Notes under the pieces: model-generated | Told to the model about the DNA's origin: nothing | The model's database searches: none | Seen by the model: only the letters and a program-made list of their open reading frames with translations | NCBI GenBank assembly: GCA_965153455.1 | Contig: OZ234503.1 | Location: forward strand, 14,203,118 to 14,267,117 | Origin: Sphagnum compactum | Lineage: Eukaryota; Bryophyta; Sphagnopsida; Sphagnales | Reading direction: 5' to 3' | DNA: 64,000 nucleotides | Translations under genes and position numbers: made by a program | In this document: one piece after another, positions 12,189-26,539 of the stretch | Position numbering within the stretch: position 1 is the first letter of the stretch | Layout of the letters: every line of letters begins with the position of its first letter

Positions 12189-15129
12189 CAAATTATTGTA
12201 TTTATCATCAGCATGTATCATTTGTATGTCACACATAGAGTATCTGTCTTGAAGTCCTTAGTGACTTTGTCTATGGACCTGCAACATGCTTTTGAATTTG
12301 ATCAGATACCAAACTCATTAGTTTTAGTATCAAGTTAGAAATAAAGCTAGTAATGTCTTTGCAAATGGAAGTCTTGACAGGATGACCAAGGGAGTGAGAA
12401 TTATCATAATGTTAATAAGTCCTACTTCTTAATATTAATAAGTTCTGTTTCCTGGAGTGCATAATGTCCTGTGACTTGCAGTTCCTGCTAACCAAGTCAA
12501 AGCTTTGGCATTGCTTGTGGCCTATCTCAGCATGTTTAAACGTAGACAGTAAGCTGTTTGCTCGATGAATCCTCATTGAAATGAACAGGGTGACTACAGA
12601 GTTGCAGAGGTGAGACTCAAGACACCACCGTTTTTCCAATGAACACCTCACTGGAACTCTTCTATTCCCGAGGTTGAAATTGCTGCTTGGCAAGGAGCGT
12701 TGGAAACACAGCAAAAGACCTGAAATCACAGATGGAGCAGATTGCCTTCCTAGTTATCAGGGGATGATAGCAGCTGATGCATCTTGGTACATTTTACAGG
12801 GTCACCTTTTTAGAATTCACTGAACATGAACCAAATATGCTTGTTTTGAAGAATTTGGCTCCCAATTGAATTACTAGTGTTTTTCTTGTAGCGGCAATTT
12901 GAGCAACTCTCTGGAGCATTTATGCCTGTTCATTCAAAACATGATGCGTTTTCAAGTTCACAGCTTGATGCATCTTTCAACCACATTAGTAGTTGGGACA
13001 CAGACATGCATCTTAACCACGATTTATACCCAAAATGGTGATGTCAAGTAACAACAATGTTTCTTAATACCAATGTTGTGAGACTCAAGAAAGATTCCAA
13101 AAAAAACTGCAATCAAGAAATTGTTTGAAGCTATAATGTAATGTATGATTCTTCAACTTTAACAGGTACCATCTTTACCCTGCAATAAACATGGTAAAGA
13201 TGAGGTGCACCACAACAGCTCTACAGGCTAAACTGAGGATTTGATGAGAATTGAAAAAAAGTAGAACTCTTTGTATAATAAAAATGCTCTTATGAGCTCT
13301 AGATTCTTAAGTAAAATGTTCAAACAAGAAATTCCCACCAATGCCATTGAGTTTGATTATGCAGTTTTTGGAATGCAATCTTTCAAGATCCACAACCCAT
13401 TGAGATGATTGCAAGAGACCCAAGGGACCTACTTGAAAGGTGAAAAAAAAAAGACATGAAACATCCTACTACATCATGCAAAAAATGTATGATGTAATAG
13501 TAAATAAAGGACCATAAGAAGACCATAATAAGTTCACCATGTTAACAAGTGAACAATTTTTGCAACTTTCTTTGTAACTTATCATCCAAATCAATAGGAT
13601 GACTTCCGTGTCCTTTGTTGGTCACCTTGTTCCTTTGTTGGCTCTATCCCTTGGAATAAAAGCATTGTGGAACTTCTTGTGAGCAAGTATGGGGTGGAGA
13701 TAATGAAGGTAGGCTTAAAGCTTCCATTTGAGAAGTTGGTCCAGTTTCCCTTGATGATTGCTTGCTCCAACTCCCTTGTCTCCTCCCGTTTCTATGAGAG
13801 TGGGTGGTGGATTGGTTTAAGGAGGAGTAGGCCAAGTCAAGTGGGAAAGTCGAAATAGGGTAGATAGCCAATGAATTGAGCTAGCATGCACACAAAAGGT
13901 CAAATTCCTTTCCTTTTGTTAATTTGGTATTTCTTTGTCAACATGTTCTTTTTGTGAAACCTACCATTTGTTTAGCAAGGTGTGTTATATACAATTGGCC
14001 CTCCCATTAATTTAATATCAACATATCAATATTGTATGTTAAATTGGTCATAACTAGGGGAAAAAAATAAAAAATAAACTTATTTTAATGTACATCGTCA
14101 TGTTGTTGTAAAAAATATTGTCATGATAATATATTTTTCATTTTTTTTAACATCACATTAATTATGAAGAACCCAAAAGGGATCTCACATTAAATGATGA
14201 CATGTTCTAGGAACTTATTTAAACATTAAATTTTTTTTTACCAAACCAAAACAAATAAAGAAATGTCACAACATGGTTTTCAATTTTTTAGAAATCTAAT
14301 GACTTTTTTCTCAAAAAATAAAAGTGGTCAGATATTTTTTTTTCATATATTTTTTTCACATTTGTGCAACATTTCAAATTTAAAAAAAACGTATTTGAAT
14401 TTTTTCAATCACATTGTCACATTTTGAAAGAATTACATGAATTTTGCGTATGATGGGTGTCATAATCATTTTTGGAGAAAGTAGTTTCATATTTAGTTTT
14501 GTGGGTTATGGATTGGTGATAAAGTCACTTGAGGTTGGGTGCATATTTGAGAAGGTTGAGGAAAAAACAAAACGTCAAAAGATGAATGTGAATGTTTTTC
14601 CAACCAAATCAGGATGAATCATCTCACCTAATTTTTAGGGGGTAAAATCCCTTGAAGCTACTATACTTTATAATGATTCTCAACACAATATATAGGTCCA
14701 ATATATACTAGTAAAATATCTACACCTATAACCCATTTTACTTACTCTTTTTAGTTGAATGCTTTTACCTATCAAAGGATCAACTTTTGACCCTTTTAAC
14801 ATAAGTTCTACAAGTTCATCAATCAGAACTTGTAGATTGAAACAATCAACTATTACTCAATATCTTATTAAGTGTTTACCAAACTTGAACTCCATGTTAG
14901 TAGTGACATCTCAATTTTTAGAAGATAAGGAAATATGAAATATTTTTTCATTTGGGAAACTAAGGTTGTCTTCTTCATTTGGCCTAAAACCTCTAAGTTT
15001 GAATGCCCTTGCCCACCTACCATAACCCCACAGATAAAACTAAGAACATGCATCATGAATTTTTCTTTCATTTCCATTGTTGTAAAATAAATCATTTATA
15101 AATTAGAATCAAACTCTTGTACATTCTAT

Positions 15130-15375
15130 GAAGAGATAATTCAATGGAATATGCGGTTGCAAAAGATATTCTGGTATCATGATCATTCTCTCACAAAAAC
15201 TTAAGGTTTATAACAAAATAACAATGTTGCACCTCACACGGCCATGGAAGATTCTGGTTTATAGGAAAATGAATGTATTACATTTTGCAATATCATTGGA
15301 GATTATGGTTTGTAAAGAAATGAAGGTATTGCACCTCACACTTATCATTGACAATTGTGGTTTTCTAAACAATAA
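15130..15375 (+). repeat. Degenerate short tandem repeat, 3-4 units of 50-65 bp
   Basis: Successive units read attctggtt-ta-ag-aaatgaa-gta-t-cac, then atcattgg-gattatggtttgtaaagaaatgaaggtattgcac, then tatcattgacaattgtggtttt. A related fragment (agggtttataacaaattagggtattac) occurs near 18115. Confidence 0.5.
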
Positions 15376-18300
15376 GGAAAGACAACAATGAAAACATGTG
15401 CAAGATGATAATGGGTGAAGCTCACCTAAAATAGAGTATTTATAATGAAGCTTACAACAAAGTTAGGAATTGTAATAAGACCACAAGAGCACCATTTACA
15501 CTTGCAAAAAATGTACATGAAAGTGGAACAACATGAAGGAACTCATTGATAAAAAGGTTCATTTAAGGACACAATTTTTCATTTCCTTGTCAAAGACTAA
15601 AAACTATTAAATCACAAGGCAAAAATAAATTTGCAATAGGACATTAAACAAGGTGGTAGTCCATTAACTAACTAGTTGTGTTTGTTCCATATATGCTTGG
15701 TATAACCTAAAATCATACATGTGCATGTCTACTATCTTAGGGCAATAATAAATTTTTATAACATAAAAAGCAACAAAAATACAAAAAATTTAATCAATTA
15801 AAATTAATTTCATCAAAATCTTCATCAAAGCCTTATTGAATTTTTAAACTAAAATCAAATTAATTTAAAAATTTTCTATCTCAAAACCGAATTTTATACT
15901 AAAATTTTAATATATTTTTATTTTTTATTTTAATCAATTCTTGCATAATCTTTCAAATCAAATTTTTAAGAGTTGCATTTTAATAAGATTTGAAGGAATT
16001 GAAGATAATTAGTTGTATGTTTATCAAACAAATTTCATTTAAAAAATTAGTCATATGAAATTTTTTAATAATTTCATAGTGAAATGAAACCTCATGATAC
16101 GAAAAGGCAAGTGGCAACCCAAAAAAATAAAATGATATAGAGGCATAATTAAATTAGTTACCTAACATTCATATTTTGGAAAAAAACCCCACAAGTAGAT
16201 GGGTAGACTTCAAAACAACCCATCAATTCGGTGGGTGCACCCAAAATCTACACATGTGTGTCCATTAACTTGGGCCAACAATAACATTCATACACAAAAA
16301 TCCACTTTGACCACCCTTGTTGGTAGGTAGTAATTACCCTCAACAATGAATATTACAAAAATGAAGGTTTGTGAGTAAATTATCGTTGTCAAGTGAAAGC
16401 ATAATTAGGGGGACAATTTGGATTATCATAATCACAAGTTTTCTAAATTATAGATGCTTAAAATGTAAAGTCATATTCCATTAACATTGTCAACTTTTTT
16501 AGTTATGCATATTACAAATAAAATTTATTGGGAATCATATTTTAAATTGTGAACTAATTCTAAGAAAAAAATGAAATCAAAATGGACTTTTAAATCATTA
16601 AGACTCTCTTGATCAAAAAATAAAAACTTACACATGGATTCAAAACATATGCCCTAGTAGATTCAAATGTTTTTTAAAATATTATATATATATCAAATGA
16701 GATGTTTATGAGTAAGATGCATGGAACAAAATCCCTATATGTATAAATAATAAATAAATATTTAATGTTTAACCATGTATGACATTGCCTTTTTTCAATG
16801 GAAAGATAGGGAATCATACGTTAGATGCATAAGGTGTTAATTATCAAAATGTGAGAATTTTAGCTAGTATTAAAAATGGATTCTCAATAGGTCAAAAGTG
16901 CGTCACCTAACCATGTCCACCAAATGCCAACTACCACAACATATATAAAGATAAACTTAACCACACACAAACAACAAAGAAAACATGGTAAAATAATAAT
17001 GCATCGTCAAGCATTATCCCAATTTAGTCATAGTGGAAAGAACAAGACTACCTTAGCAACCTAATAACATCACTAGCAGTTTATATACTTTCCCACATAA
17101 AACCTTTACATTTCACAACTTTAAACACCAAGGTAAGATGTAATCACTAGAAAGTTCCCAATGGTTGCCCTTTATTTTGACTATTTTCTGTTCTACTACA
17201 CCATCAAACGAACATAAAAACAAACTAGAAAATAACGTCCTAACAACATTTTATCATCATATACTATGCAACATACTATGCTCAAAATAAAAAATTCAAC
17301 CCTCATGTAGCCTCCTCTTACCTTTTAAGAAAGTGGTGACTCATTCACCTACCTCCTACAAATCCTCCTACAAACACTTCCAAGCCAACTTACATTTTAT
17401 TTAAGTGGCTAAACTCTACACTTCAATTCCTACTTCTAGAAGCAATACTAAATTATTTTTTAAGACATTGGAGGTACAACTATCTTTTAAAATAATGAAG
17501 GTAGTGGGTTTCTAATCATTTCTACCAATTACCAAGTATTCATAATTGCCAATTTACCACAATAAAAAATCAAATTTAGTAATGATTATTTTTCTCATCA
17601 AGTAATTTTCCTTGTAATTTAGATCCAATAATCCACCTTCTAACACTCATTTTGAACCTTGTTGTGCAAGACTACAATAAAAGAATTGTAAAACAACCAT
17701 AAGAAAGGGGAGTGCAAAATGACAAAGATGGCAAAAAGGTGTAAAAAGTTCACCTCAAAACATGTTATTGAAACTTAAAACAATGCAAAGAATTTTTAAA
17801 TAACAACGATGTTACCAATGAAATTTAAAATAACGTAAATGAAGGGGAGCAATATTAACGAGCTCATAGGATCACTATGAAAAGGACTTTGCAAAATATC
17901 AGTCCTACATACTCCATATCAAACTCTCTCTTCTCTCTTGCCTACCTCTTTTTTCCTCATGCCTATCATTTTCCCGTTTCACCTTTTTTCTCATTTTTTT
18001 GGTTGAACTAGCTCCATTTCCATAGCCATTGTCTTGAATCTAAACGAGAAAAAAAAGATAAATGCAATATTTGTATTGTGTTCATCATTTGTTTGTTCAT
18101 TCTTGCACAAAAGATTAGGGTTTATAACAAATTAGGGTATTACACCATCATTTACAATTACATGGGGAAAGAAATATACATAGCGATGTGTGTTGTATTT
18201 CAAAAATATATGCACACATGTGGTGAAAGTGTTATACAAATATATGCTCAACAAACAATGTGAGTGTAAGAACTTGTGCATGTTAATCGATGATTTAGAC

Positions 18301-21000
18301 TTAAATGCACAACATTCATCTTTTACTTTTATAGATTTTAATTTGTTATTTTGCACCAATAATTTCAAGATATCCATTTTTAAATAGGTGGTCCAATAGA
18401 AAAAATTGACTCCTATTAATAACCTAACTCTTTTATTGTTCACAATAACTTTTTAGATTTTTTCAACTTTCTCTTCAAATTTCAACAATATTTGTGACCC
18501 AAATGATGAGTTGGGGCATTTATTGCCATTTTGTTGGGAGACTTTTTTGGGAATTGTTTAAAAAAATCATCAAGTAGTTATAAATAAATGGATGATTGCC
18601 ATTTGCTCAAGATCCAAAAGTTGATGAAAGAACATTGATGGTCACCTTATGCGAGGTCAACAAGATTTGTTGACACCAAAATGTCTAGTTTTCTAAGGGT
18701 TGGTTGGCAATACTTCTATTCATGGGAGAACCAATTTTTGGACTCAACTATGAATGAATCAAGTTGATTAATGTCTAATGGGGAAAATACGAAGAACAAG
18801 CACTCTAAGGTTTGTCCATATCCTTAAGAGTCAAAGGATCTATCAAAACTAAAACTTGGGTCCAAGGCCCATAATGAATAAATTAAAGTTGTAACAATAT
18901 TTCAATTACCATTATGTTCCTTCAAAGAAACTAAGATTTTCATCTAAATAAAAATATTTGGAAATATAATTTATTTATTTATTTGAAAGTAGGTGTCATC
19001 TTATCTTTTGTCTTATCGTCATTTTTGTTGTCAAAAGCTAAACTTTTAGTACTATGATCCAATCATAATCGAGTCCACTATAGTGAATTTGAATTAAAAT
19101 CTCGGGATTAAAAGTCAAAGTTGACATTCAAAAACCAATCTTATTTTAGCCTGTCATTTTATTTTTTCAATTTTGTCATGTAGCATGAGTGATGCTCATC
19201 CATAAAACAATTTTAGCCAAATATGGCTATAAAAATAATTGTAAAAGTAAATTATGGGCCTAATATGTTCCTACTTATTCATGAATTTTAATTACCCCTA
19301 CTCACTTCACATGCAAGTTGTTTAGATTGTATCTTAAGTGATCATTAGAGTTAACTAAGTCAATCAAAGCTAACTTTGAGATGTAAGCCTATGACCCTTA
19401 AGTTATGTTGTTTCAAAAATTTCACCACCCTCATTCTCGTTCTCTCTCTCTCAAAGAGTTGACAAAATGCATCGGGCTTTGGGGAATTTGATACTCAACA
19501 AAGTTTTTCTAATGTTTGACAAGGGCCTTAGTGGAATTTATTTATAGGTGAGGAAGTCAAAGGTTATAGACCATGGGCCCCTCACAAGGGCTTCAATTTT
19601 AGCCCATCCAAAACTGTATGACAAAAAGAAGAGTCAAAGAAACACAAGCCAATGAACTCAAAGGTAAACATGTTACATCTTACACTAATGTCAAACTATT
19701 GATTGACACATATTTTGTTACAATGATCCAAATGGAAAATGGGTTAAATTGTTTAACCAAATGCAATTTGATGAATAAAATGAGACAACAAGCAATCCAT
19801 GTCCATGGATGAATGATTGGAGTCAATTACATTCCTACAAAATTGGAAGACCATAGCTTAGTTTGGCTAAGGAAAAATGGTATTGGCCCAACATTTTGGC
19901 ATAGTTTGCTGAGCTTGGTACAAGGCACAGCAAAGCCTAACACCTGTTGTTGATCGGCTAGATAGTTTGATTGGTCTAGGTGGGTTGCTATTACTAGTCT
20001 CCCACCTATTTGCAGTTGCAGTTTTAGTTTTATGTGTGGGGTTCGAAAACAGTAAATAACTACACTTGGATGTGAGAAATATGTTTGCCTAGTCACATAC
20101 TGAGAACTACTGGAATGCTCTAATTCAACCACCGTTTGAATGGAACAGCAGTGACTATTTTGTTCAATGGATGATGGGTGAAATTGAGTAATCAAGTGAA
20201 ATGCTTGAAATTAATTAACCAGCTTTTAATTGACAAGTGCTAAAATTGAGTCACATTTGGTGACCACATAATTTGGATCATGAAATAATTAAGCCCTTGA
20301 AAATAGAATAATTACTTCCCAATATAGGTATCATGCTATCCTTATGTATGGTCAAAGGTAGCCCATGGGGGCCACAATGGGTCCACCTTGGGGCTCCTTG
20401 GGTATTATAATGTCCCAAGCTGACATTCCAATATAGTTCATTTCCCAATATAGTTCATTTGAGCCCATCACAAAATGGCTTGTGGAAAAGAGAAAGGTCA
20501 AAAATAAACACAACCCAATCAATTGAAAGACCCTAAAAAAAATGTGAACCCATCACTAAAACACATGACAATGCAAAAAAAAAAGTTGATACATCACGAA
20601 GACACCAAACACATGAAGTAGCTTGATTCTAAGTCTAATTTAATTTTTTGTGGCATGATCAAGCTAATTTTGTGGGCACTATGTCCTTCATCTTTCTTTG
20701 CCCCCACCAAATCCATATGATGGGTTCCAAAAAGTATGGGCTCCTCACATCTGAAGCTCAAGATCAAATTCAAACTAAACCCTAACCATTAACTAACCAG
20801 TTTTCTCACCAATATGTAACCAATCTGTACACTAACTGAATCATGCTTAAGTTCCCACCAAATAAAATGATGTATTTATTTTTGGTCTTCATTTAGTACC
20901 CAATATGATATCATTTGGTCTGGCCATTCAATTTTACTTGGTCACTGGAAAGACAAATTTTTCAGAAACCCTTCAATGAAACAAAACTTTCATGTCAACA

Positions 21001-21001
<1 letters not shown>

Positions 21002-21037
<36 letters not shown>
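21002..21037 (+). repeat. (CT)n microsatellite
   Basis: An uninterrupted CT dinucleotide run of about 36 bp, some 360 bp upstream of the germin-like start codon. CT runs are frequent in plant promoters and leaders, so it may lie in the promoter of that gene. Confidence 0.95.
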
Positions 21038-21039
<2 letters not shown>

Positions 21040-21398
21040 GATATTCCTCAAAATTTTTAGAGAAACAAAATTTAGTCAAATTTCAACAATGGTCCCCACC
21101 ACTTGCACACAAATGTATGCTCTGAAGAAATGTAGATTGCATCAAGCACAAATAGACCCCACCAGCTGGAACCCCCTTTCAAAGAGACTATATTTCAACA
21201 TATAATTGTCATAGACCTTATGAATTATGCGCAAGAGGTTCAGCAGTAGACATATAACAACTTGGGATGTTGCTGAAATCTTCACACTCTGCATTCACTT
21301 CCGAGCTTTCATTGTAGCCTTGTGCATCATCACTCTTCAAGTTTCTGTGTTTTTTGGTGTATGCACACGATTGCCTCTTGGGTGCTTTAGGCAAAACC

Positions 21399-23082
21399 AT
21401 GGGACAGTATTACCAAATCCAGGGATCGTTGTGGTTAGTTGTGATTCTAGTGTTGGTTTGCATTGGCATGCCAGTGAATGCCTCTGACCCTGACCCATTG
21501 GTGGACAATCCAGCGAATGTCAAAAGCTTCACTCTCCATAATGTCTTTCGCAATGCTAATATCACTACTGGCCCTGGAGGTGTTCGTGCTGCTCTCAGCA
21601 CATCAAATTTTCCTGCCTCCATGTATATACATTTTTTGACTGCTTTCTCATCATCTACTATCTCTTTTTTTGCTATCCCTTTGTTACAAGAATTCTTAAC
21701 ATCCGGTCTTTGCATATAACTGATTGCATAGACTTGGCATGGAATGTCTCATGGGAATGATAATATAATGTCCCATTTTCCTAGATCTTTACCTTCAAAT
21801 TGCATACCCAAAGTTGATTGTTAAGTGGTTGTTGGATCTAGATGTTATGTGCATTGTGGTTTTAGTAATTTGGGGATTTGCAATGTACTTAACATTGAAG
21901 TAATCCACAAATTAAGAGAAAAGAATTTCGCATCTTGCTAAGTATCGATGTTTTTTTTGACAAATTTTTTTTTTAATCCCATCCTGCTTTATCACCAGAT
22001 TGGTTGTGTTGTTGTTAAGTTTCCTTACATTTAGGAATAAGTTTATTATGTATGTGAGGTGTTTGTAGAGGACAAGGCATAACAGTTGTGCGATTTGAGT
22101 TGTTGCCATGTGGAGTGAATGTGCCACACACACATCCCCGAGCATCTGAACTGGTTTCACTAATTAGTGGTGGCCCGATGCAAGTGGGCTTCATTGACAC
22201 AGCAGGTGATCAATGTGACCTCTCAAGTTTCTTTTCAAATGAGACATGTATGCATGTCAACTCTGTTGCACTTCTTTAACCAAGCTTATACTAAATTCAA
22301 ATATGCGGGCAAGTAAGTAGTGCTTCTTCTCTTGTGTTTGCACAATCCTTATTCTTTAATCATGGGTATAATTCCTACGAGCATTTTATTTATTTTTTTA
22401 TTTTATTTTTTGGCGTTTTTTGTCGGGGCTACAGGAGAGGCACATTTTGACATTCTCTATCCAGGAGATGCCACATTATTTCCAAGAGCCTTGTTGCATT
22501 TTGAAATCAACTTGGGCACTAAAACTGCCAGCTTCATCTCAGCTCTCAACAGCGAGAACCCTGGCACACTGGTATGTACAAAATCGCTCAGTACTAGCCC
22601 CACCCAGTGATGCCAATTAAGTAGTATTCTATTCTACAGCAATTTTGTATCAGATTTCAGCCCCAAGTTTACAAAAAATCAAGTTTTTGTCATAACAACA
22701 AAAAGAAATTTCTAACATTTATAACATTTTTATCATATATAAGACAGTTTCTGAAAAAGTAGTACTATGTGAATTTGTGAAAGAATAAGTTAGTTATTTG
22801 CAGGTATGATTTTGTCTCACTTACAGAAGTGACACAATAGCTTTCAATTCTAACCAAAATCACATGTAATCTGTTATATTGCAGATTGCTGGAGCTTCAC
22901 TCTTCAGGACTCCCAAAGCTGTTGTTGCAACTGCACTTCATAGTGAAGCCAAAGTACTCGAAAAAATTGCAAAATCCATTTCCACCAACTTGGTTGCTCT
23001 ACAATTGGCCAACAAAGAATTTTGTATTCCTGGAAAGAATGTTTCATTGGGTGTCTTTCAGACCGGGGACCTCATGCCTTAA
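21399..23082 (+). CDS. Germin-like protein (secreted cupin), 4 exons
   Basis: Single-domain cupin of the germin-like family: extracellular glycoproteins that bind manganese, some with superoxide dismutase or oxalate oxidase activity. Hand-spliced exons are 21399-21622, 22069-22205, 22435-22571 and 22885-23082, with GT-AG borders, giving 231 residues. Residues 11-28 (LWLVVILVLVCIGMPVNA) form a signal peptide, followed by SDPDPL as in mature germins. Cupin box 1 is GVNVPHTHPRASE, supplying two His and one Glu metal ligands. Box 2 is PGDATLFPRALLHF, supplying the fourth His. The tail FISALNSENPGT...LFRTPKAVV is typical. The pair of N-terminal cysteines found in most germins (normally after DPLQDFC) is absent; DPLVDN stands there instead. 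The ATG chosen gives a good signal peptide; no other upstream in-frame ATG is needed. Confidence 0.92.
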
Positions 23083-24606
23083 ACTTATGCTAGATGCCAT
23101 CACAAGGAAATAGTTTTTCATCTTTTGCTTCTTTTCAATTGTTTTGGGCACTTATTGAAGTCTATTTGTGAGGCTTTTTTTTAAAGCTAACCCTTGAGAG
23201 ACTACTTCTTCATAGTTTGTTTTCATTTAGGACCAATTGAAAATTAGGACATTTGTGGCCCATTTAAATTCTATATTATATCGTATTGCAAGCTCCCTCT
23301 TAAATTTTATTTGATTTCATTTATCATTTTATTTTTTCTTGGCACATGATTTAAGTGTCTCACCTTCTTTTCTTGCAAGCTTTGAACTTGTGTTGTGCTT
23401 TGAGCATTTACTTGGATCCAAAGTTTGACACAAATAGCATCCATGGATCAAACACTTGCTTTTATATTCATGTCTCAAAATCTCTACAAATTCAAATAGC
23501 TCATAGATGTGTTTATGCATTTAAAATAAATATTTAAAAATATATAAATAAGGTGTAATATTTTGTTTTGAATGAAAACTTGTCATCTTACATACACATG
23601 TTTCATACATGTTTTAAACACATGGTATTCATATTTTAAAAAATATGAATCTATATTTTTTTTTTAAAATTGCATAATTACTATTACCAAATCATGATTG
23701 AATTTTTTAATGATATTGTTAGTAATAAATCAACTAGACCAATCATTCTGATTGACCAAAGAAAAACAAGAAACCTATAATGACATCATAATTATTACTT
23801 TTTTCTAACGTGTAAAATTTTGTTGTGCCTTTAATCCATCTTAACAAATTGTGCAAAAACACATGGTCAAAATCATTTTACTAAGCCAAATTGGCATGTT
23901 TTGATTTTAAATCTTCATCCAATTTAATTTGTCGGTCACGTATTGAGGAGCAATAGAGTTCCTTTAAGTGGGCATATGCAACTAGCGCAAGGGAGAAGGA
24001 AATATATTAAAGGGATGGTCTATCTCTTTGGTGGAGAGGTGTAATAGGCCAACCTTTTTAATATATTTACACAAGAACCTTTTGATGGCTTCCTTGTAGG
24101 AAAGAACATTTTTTAGATATCATCAAATTTACAAAACAAATGGGTTTTTGGAGTTGCAAGGGAAAGTGGGATTCACATGTGATATTGCAAAGTGGAATCA
24201 AGCTAATTTTTTTCATAATGGGAATCATTACAAGGGAATGTGATTTTTCTCACATAAAAAGCCATGGCTCATGACACGTGTGAGATAAACTTTTGTGATT
24301 TAATCCATTATATATGATGTCTAATATGCAAGGGTTTATATTTCAAATTTGTGAGGTAGTTGGATTGGCATCCCTCCAAAAGAGGACTTAGTGGCTAGCC
24401 AAGATTGGCCACAAGCCAAATATCAACTTAGTAGATTTTTTTTTGGAACCTTGCTATATGTTAGCAACATCTTAAAAAGCTATGGTCTAAATTTGGTGAA
24501 TTTAATGTTTCCCTCCTCAAAACATGGCAACTTTGTGAGTTTTGCAACCCCTTTTTCTTTGTCTTCAAGTGAGTGAGAAGATTTTGTCCAAAAACAAATT
24601 TGACAA

Positions 24607-24751
24607 TATGTGATGTTTATTGTGCCATATAATATATTAAATGAAAATTTGACATTAGGTAATAGCACATATTACACAAATAGAACATGTGTCATTATCT
24701 AATGTCAAATTGCCATTTTTATGTAATATATGTCACAAAAAATGTCACATA
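24607..24751. repeat. MITE-like hairpin with arms of about 60 bp
   Basis: Left arm from 24607 (tatgtgatgttta-tgtgccatata) is the near reverse complement of the right arm ending at 24751. The core AATTTGACATTAGGTAAT (24646-24663) pairs with 24694-24711 at 17 of 18 positions. The loop is about 15-20 nt. It could be a small MITE or give rise to a hairpin RNA; no coding sequence is present. Confidence 0.75.
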
Positions 24752-25464
24752 CTATTATACATGTAATGGATGAAAACCATAAAGTTTACCTCACACATGT
24801 GTCTTGAGCCAAGGTTCTTTGTGTGGAAAAACCACATTCTTTCATATTCTAATTTACCTCTAATGTGTAGCAAATTGTTCAACAATTTTGCAACTTCCTT
24901 ATGTGTGAGTGGCTTGTCTTCAAAATCCATAGAAGGTTCATTCTAAATATTTGGTTTTTTTTTTGCTATCATTGCTTAAGGCCAAGACATCTAAACTCTA
25001 GTGTTGCCTCAAAGCTTAGATCCATTGTTGCTTGTCTTTGCACAGAAAAAACTTAGATCTCTCTCGCAAGAGATTATGCATGGACATCGACGCAATCCAC
25101 ACTATACCTCCTACATCTTTCTTCATCAAATCCACTAATGACAAAGGGTGGCACAATTTTGGAGGGTCCACCATCACGTTGTTTAACATATCTTCAAGTT
25201 TTCTTGTTGACATTCATTTTCCAAGAATCCATCAATTACTACTACTAGATGTTCACCCACATCATGCTTACAAATTTGGCTACACATCAAATAGGAAGTA
25301 GAAAATTTGAGGATTTTTTCTATATTTTGGTCACATGTTCAAACCTATTGTCTAAATATGGTGATTTCAAAAAAGTTTCCCTCATAATGTGGTGACATGT
25401 ACCTTTTTTTCATTGAGTTATGAAAATTCAAAAAAAAAAAAAAAAAACCATTGACCAATCCTTC

Positions 25465-25920
25465 AAGAACCACATTTTTTCTCAATTTCAATTTTTTGAT
25501 TTTTGGAAAGTGGCAATTTGTGGCTGAAATTTTATGTTTTACAATACTTTTGCAAAAACAATTTTTTTTTTTTTTTTGCACAATAGATTGCCATTGAAAA
25601 AAGGTTGGTATATATGATGATTTTAAATAGATTGTCGGTATAAACAAGTATTGTTTAATTAAAAGAAAGCAATTCAATTTTTAAAAATTTAGTTAAAAAG
25701 TTTTCTTGCAAAATATTTTGTAACAAGTGTCTTTTTATTGTAAAAATTATTAAATAGTGTATGCTTTTCAAAAGAACCACAATTTTTTCAATTTTAATTT
25801 TTGATTTTGGAAAAATGAAAAACAATTGCTGAAAAATATTTTACATTAAATTGAATTGCAAAATTTTTTTGTAAATTTTTTTTAGAAAAAGGTTGTATTT
25901 GAAAATGACATACATGTACA
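25465..25920 (+). repeat. Two copies of a 160-bp dispersed repeat
   Basis: Copies at about 25465-25620 and 25765-25920 share aaagaaccacattttttc, then caattt-aatttttgatttt-gaaa, then a T-rich stretch and aaaaaggttg-tat. A third copy lies at about 27956-28115. Confidence 0.7.
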
Positions 25921-26539
25921 TATGATTTGTTATGATACATTATGTGTGATAATTTAGTACAAGAACTCATGGCTTTTCAAGCTATTTAGTTTGACTAAGT
26001 TATCCCTTTTGATTAAAAAATTGGTTTTTTAGGAGTCTTAATTTGACATGGATTTTCTTAATAGATCATTTGAATAAGGTGAGTTTTTTTATTACTAGTC
26101 AAATGTGACATTAACTAAATAGTATAACCAAAATAACAATTTTAGTAAAAAAGGACAAAGCATGTAAACCTTTAGGGAAAGGGGACATATATTTGTTTTG
26201 ATAATCAAAAAGTTCTAGTCAAATGGAACATATCTTTGATTTGATGGTCATGAAAGGACATATATCCCCATTTGGTAGCTATGATGGCTTATAATGGTGA
26301 CACATGGCAACTCATATATTCCAAATTTGCGATAAAAACATTGTGAAAATTCATAAAATTGGGCAAGTATATTAAGTTGTGGAAAATTGAAGTAGGTTGA
26401 GTGGATACAAACCTTTCCATTAATTATGTGAATTTATTATTTGGCTTGATTGAAAAACCTATAAATTACAACATGAATGTAATCTATTCAAGTGACAGTT
26501 TGAGTTTGTTTATAAATCTTTCTTTAAATGGTAAGTTTG

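Larger units (their letters stand above)
12189..21398. other. 9-kb gene-poor spacer
   Basis: 12189-12400 is likely the 3' UTR of the phosphatase gene. 12640-13440 contains short protein-like readings with splice-like borders (see findings) but no coherent gene. From about 13900 to 20900 the DNA is strongly AT-rich with no recognisable coding sequence, RNA gene or intact element. A 17-bp tandem duplication (ccaatatagttcattt) lies at about 20430-20462. Confidence 0.6.
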
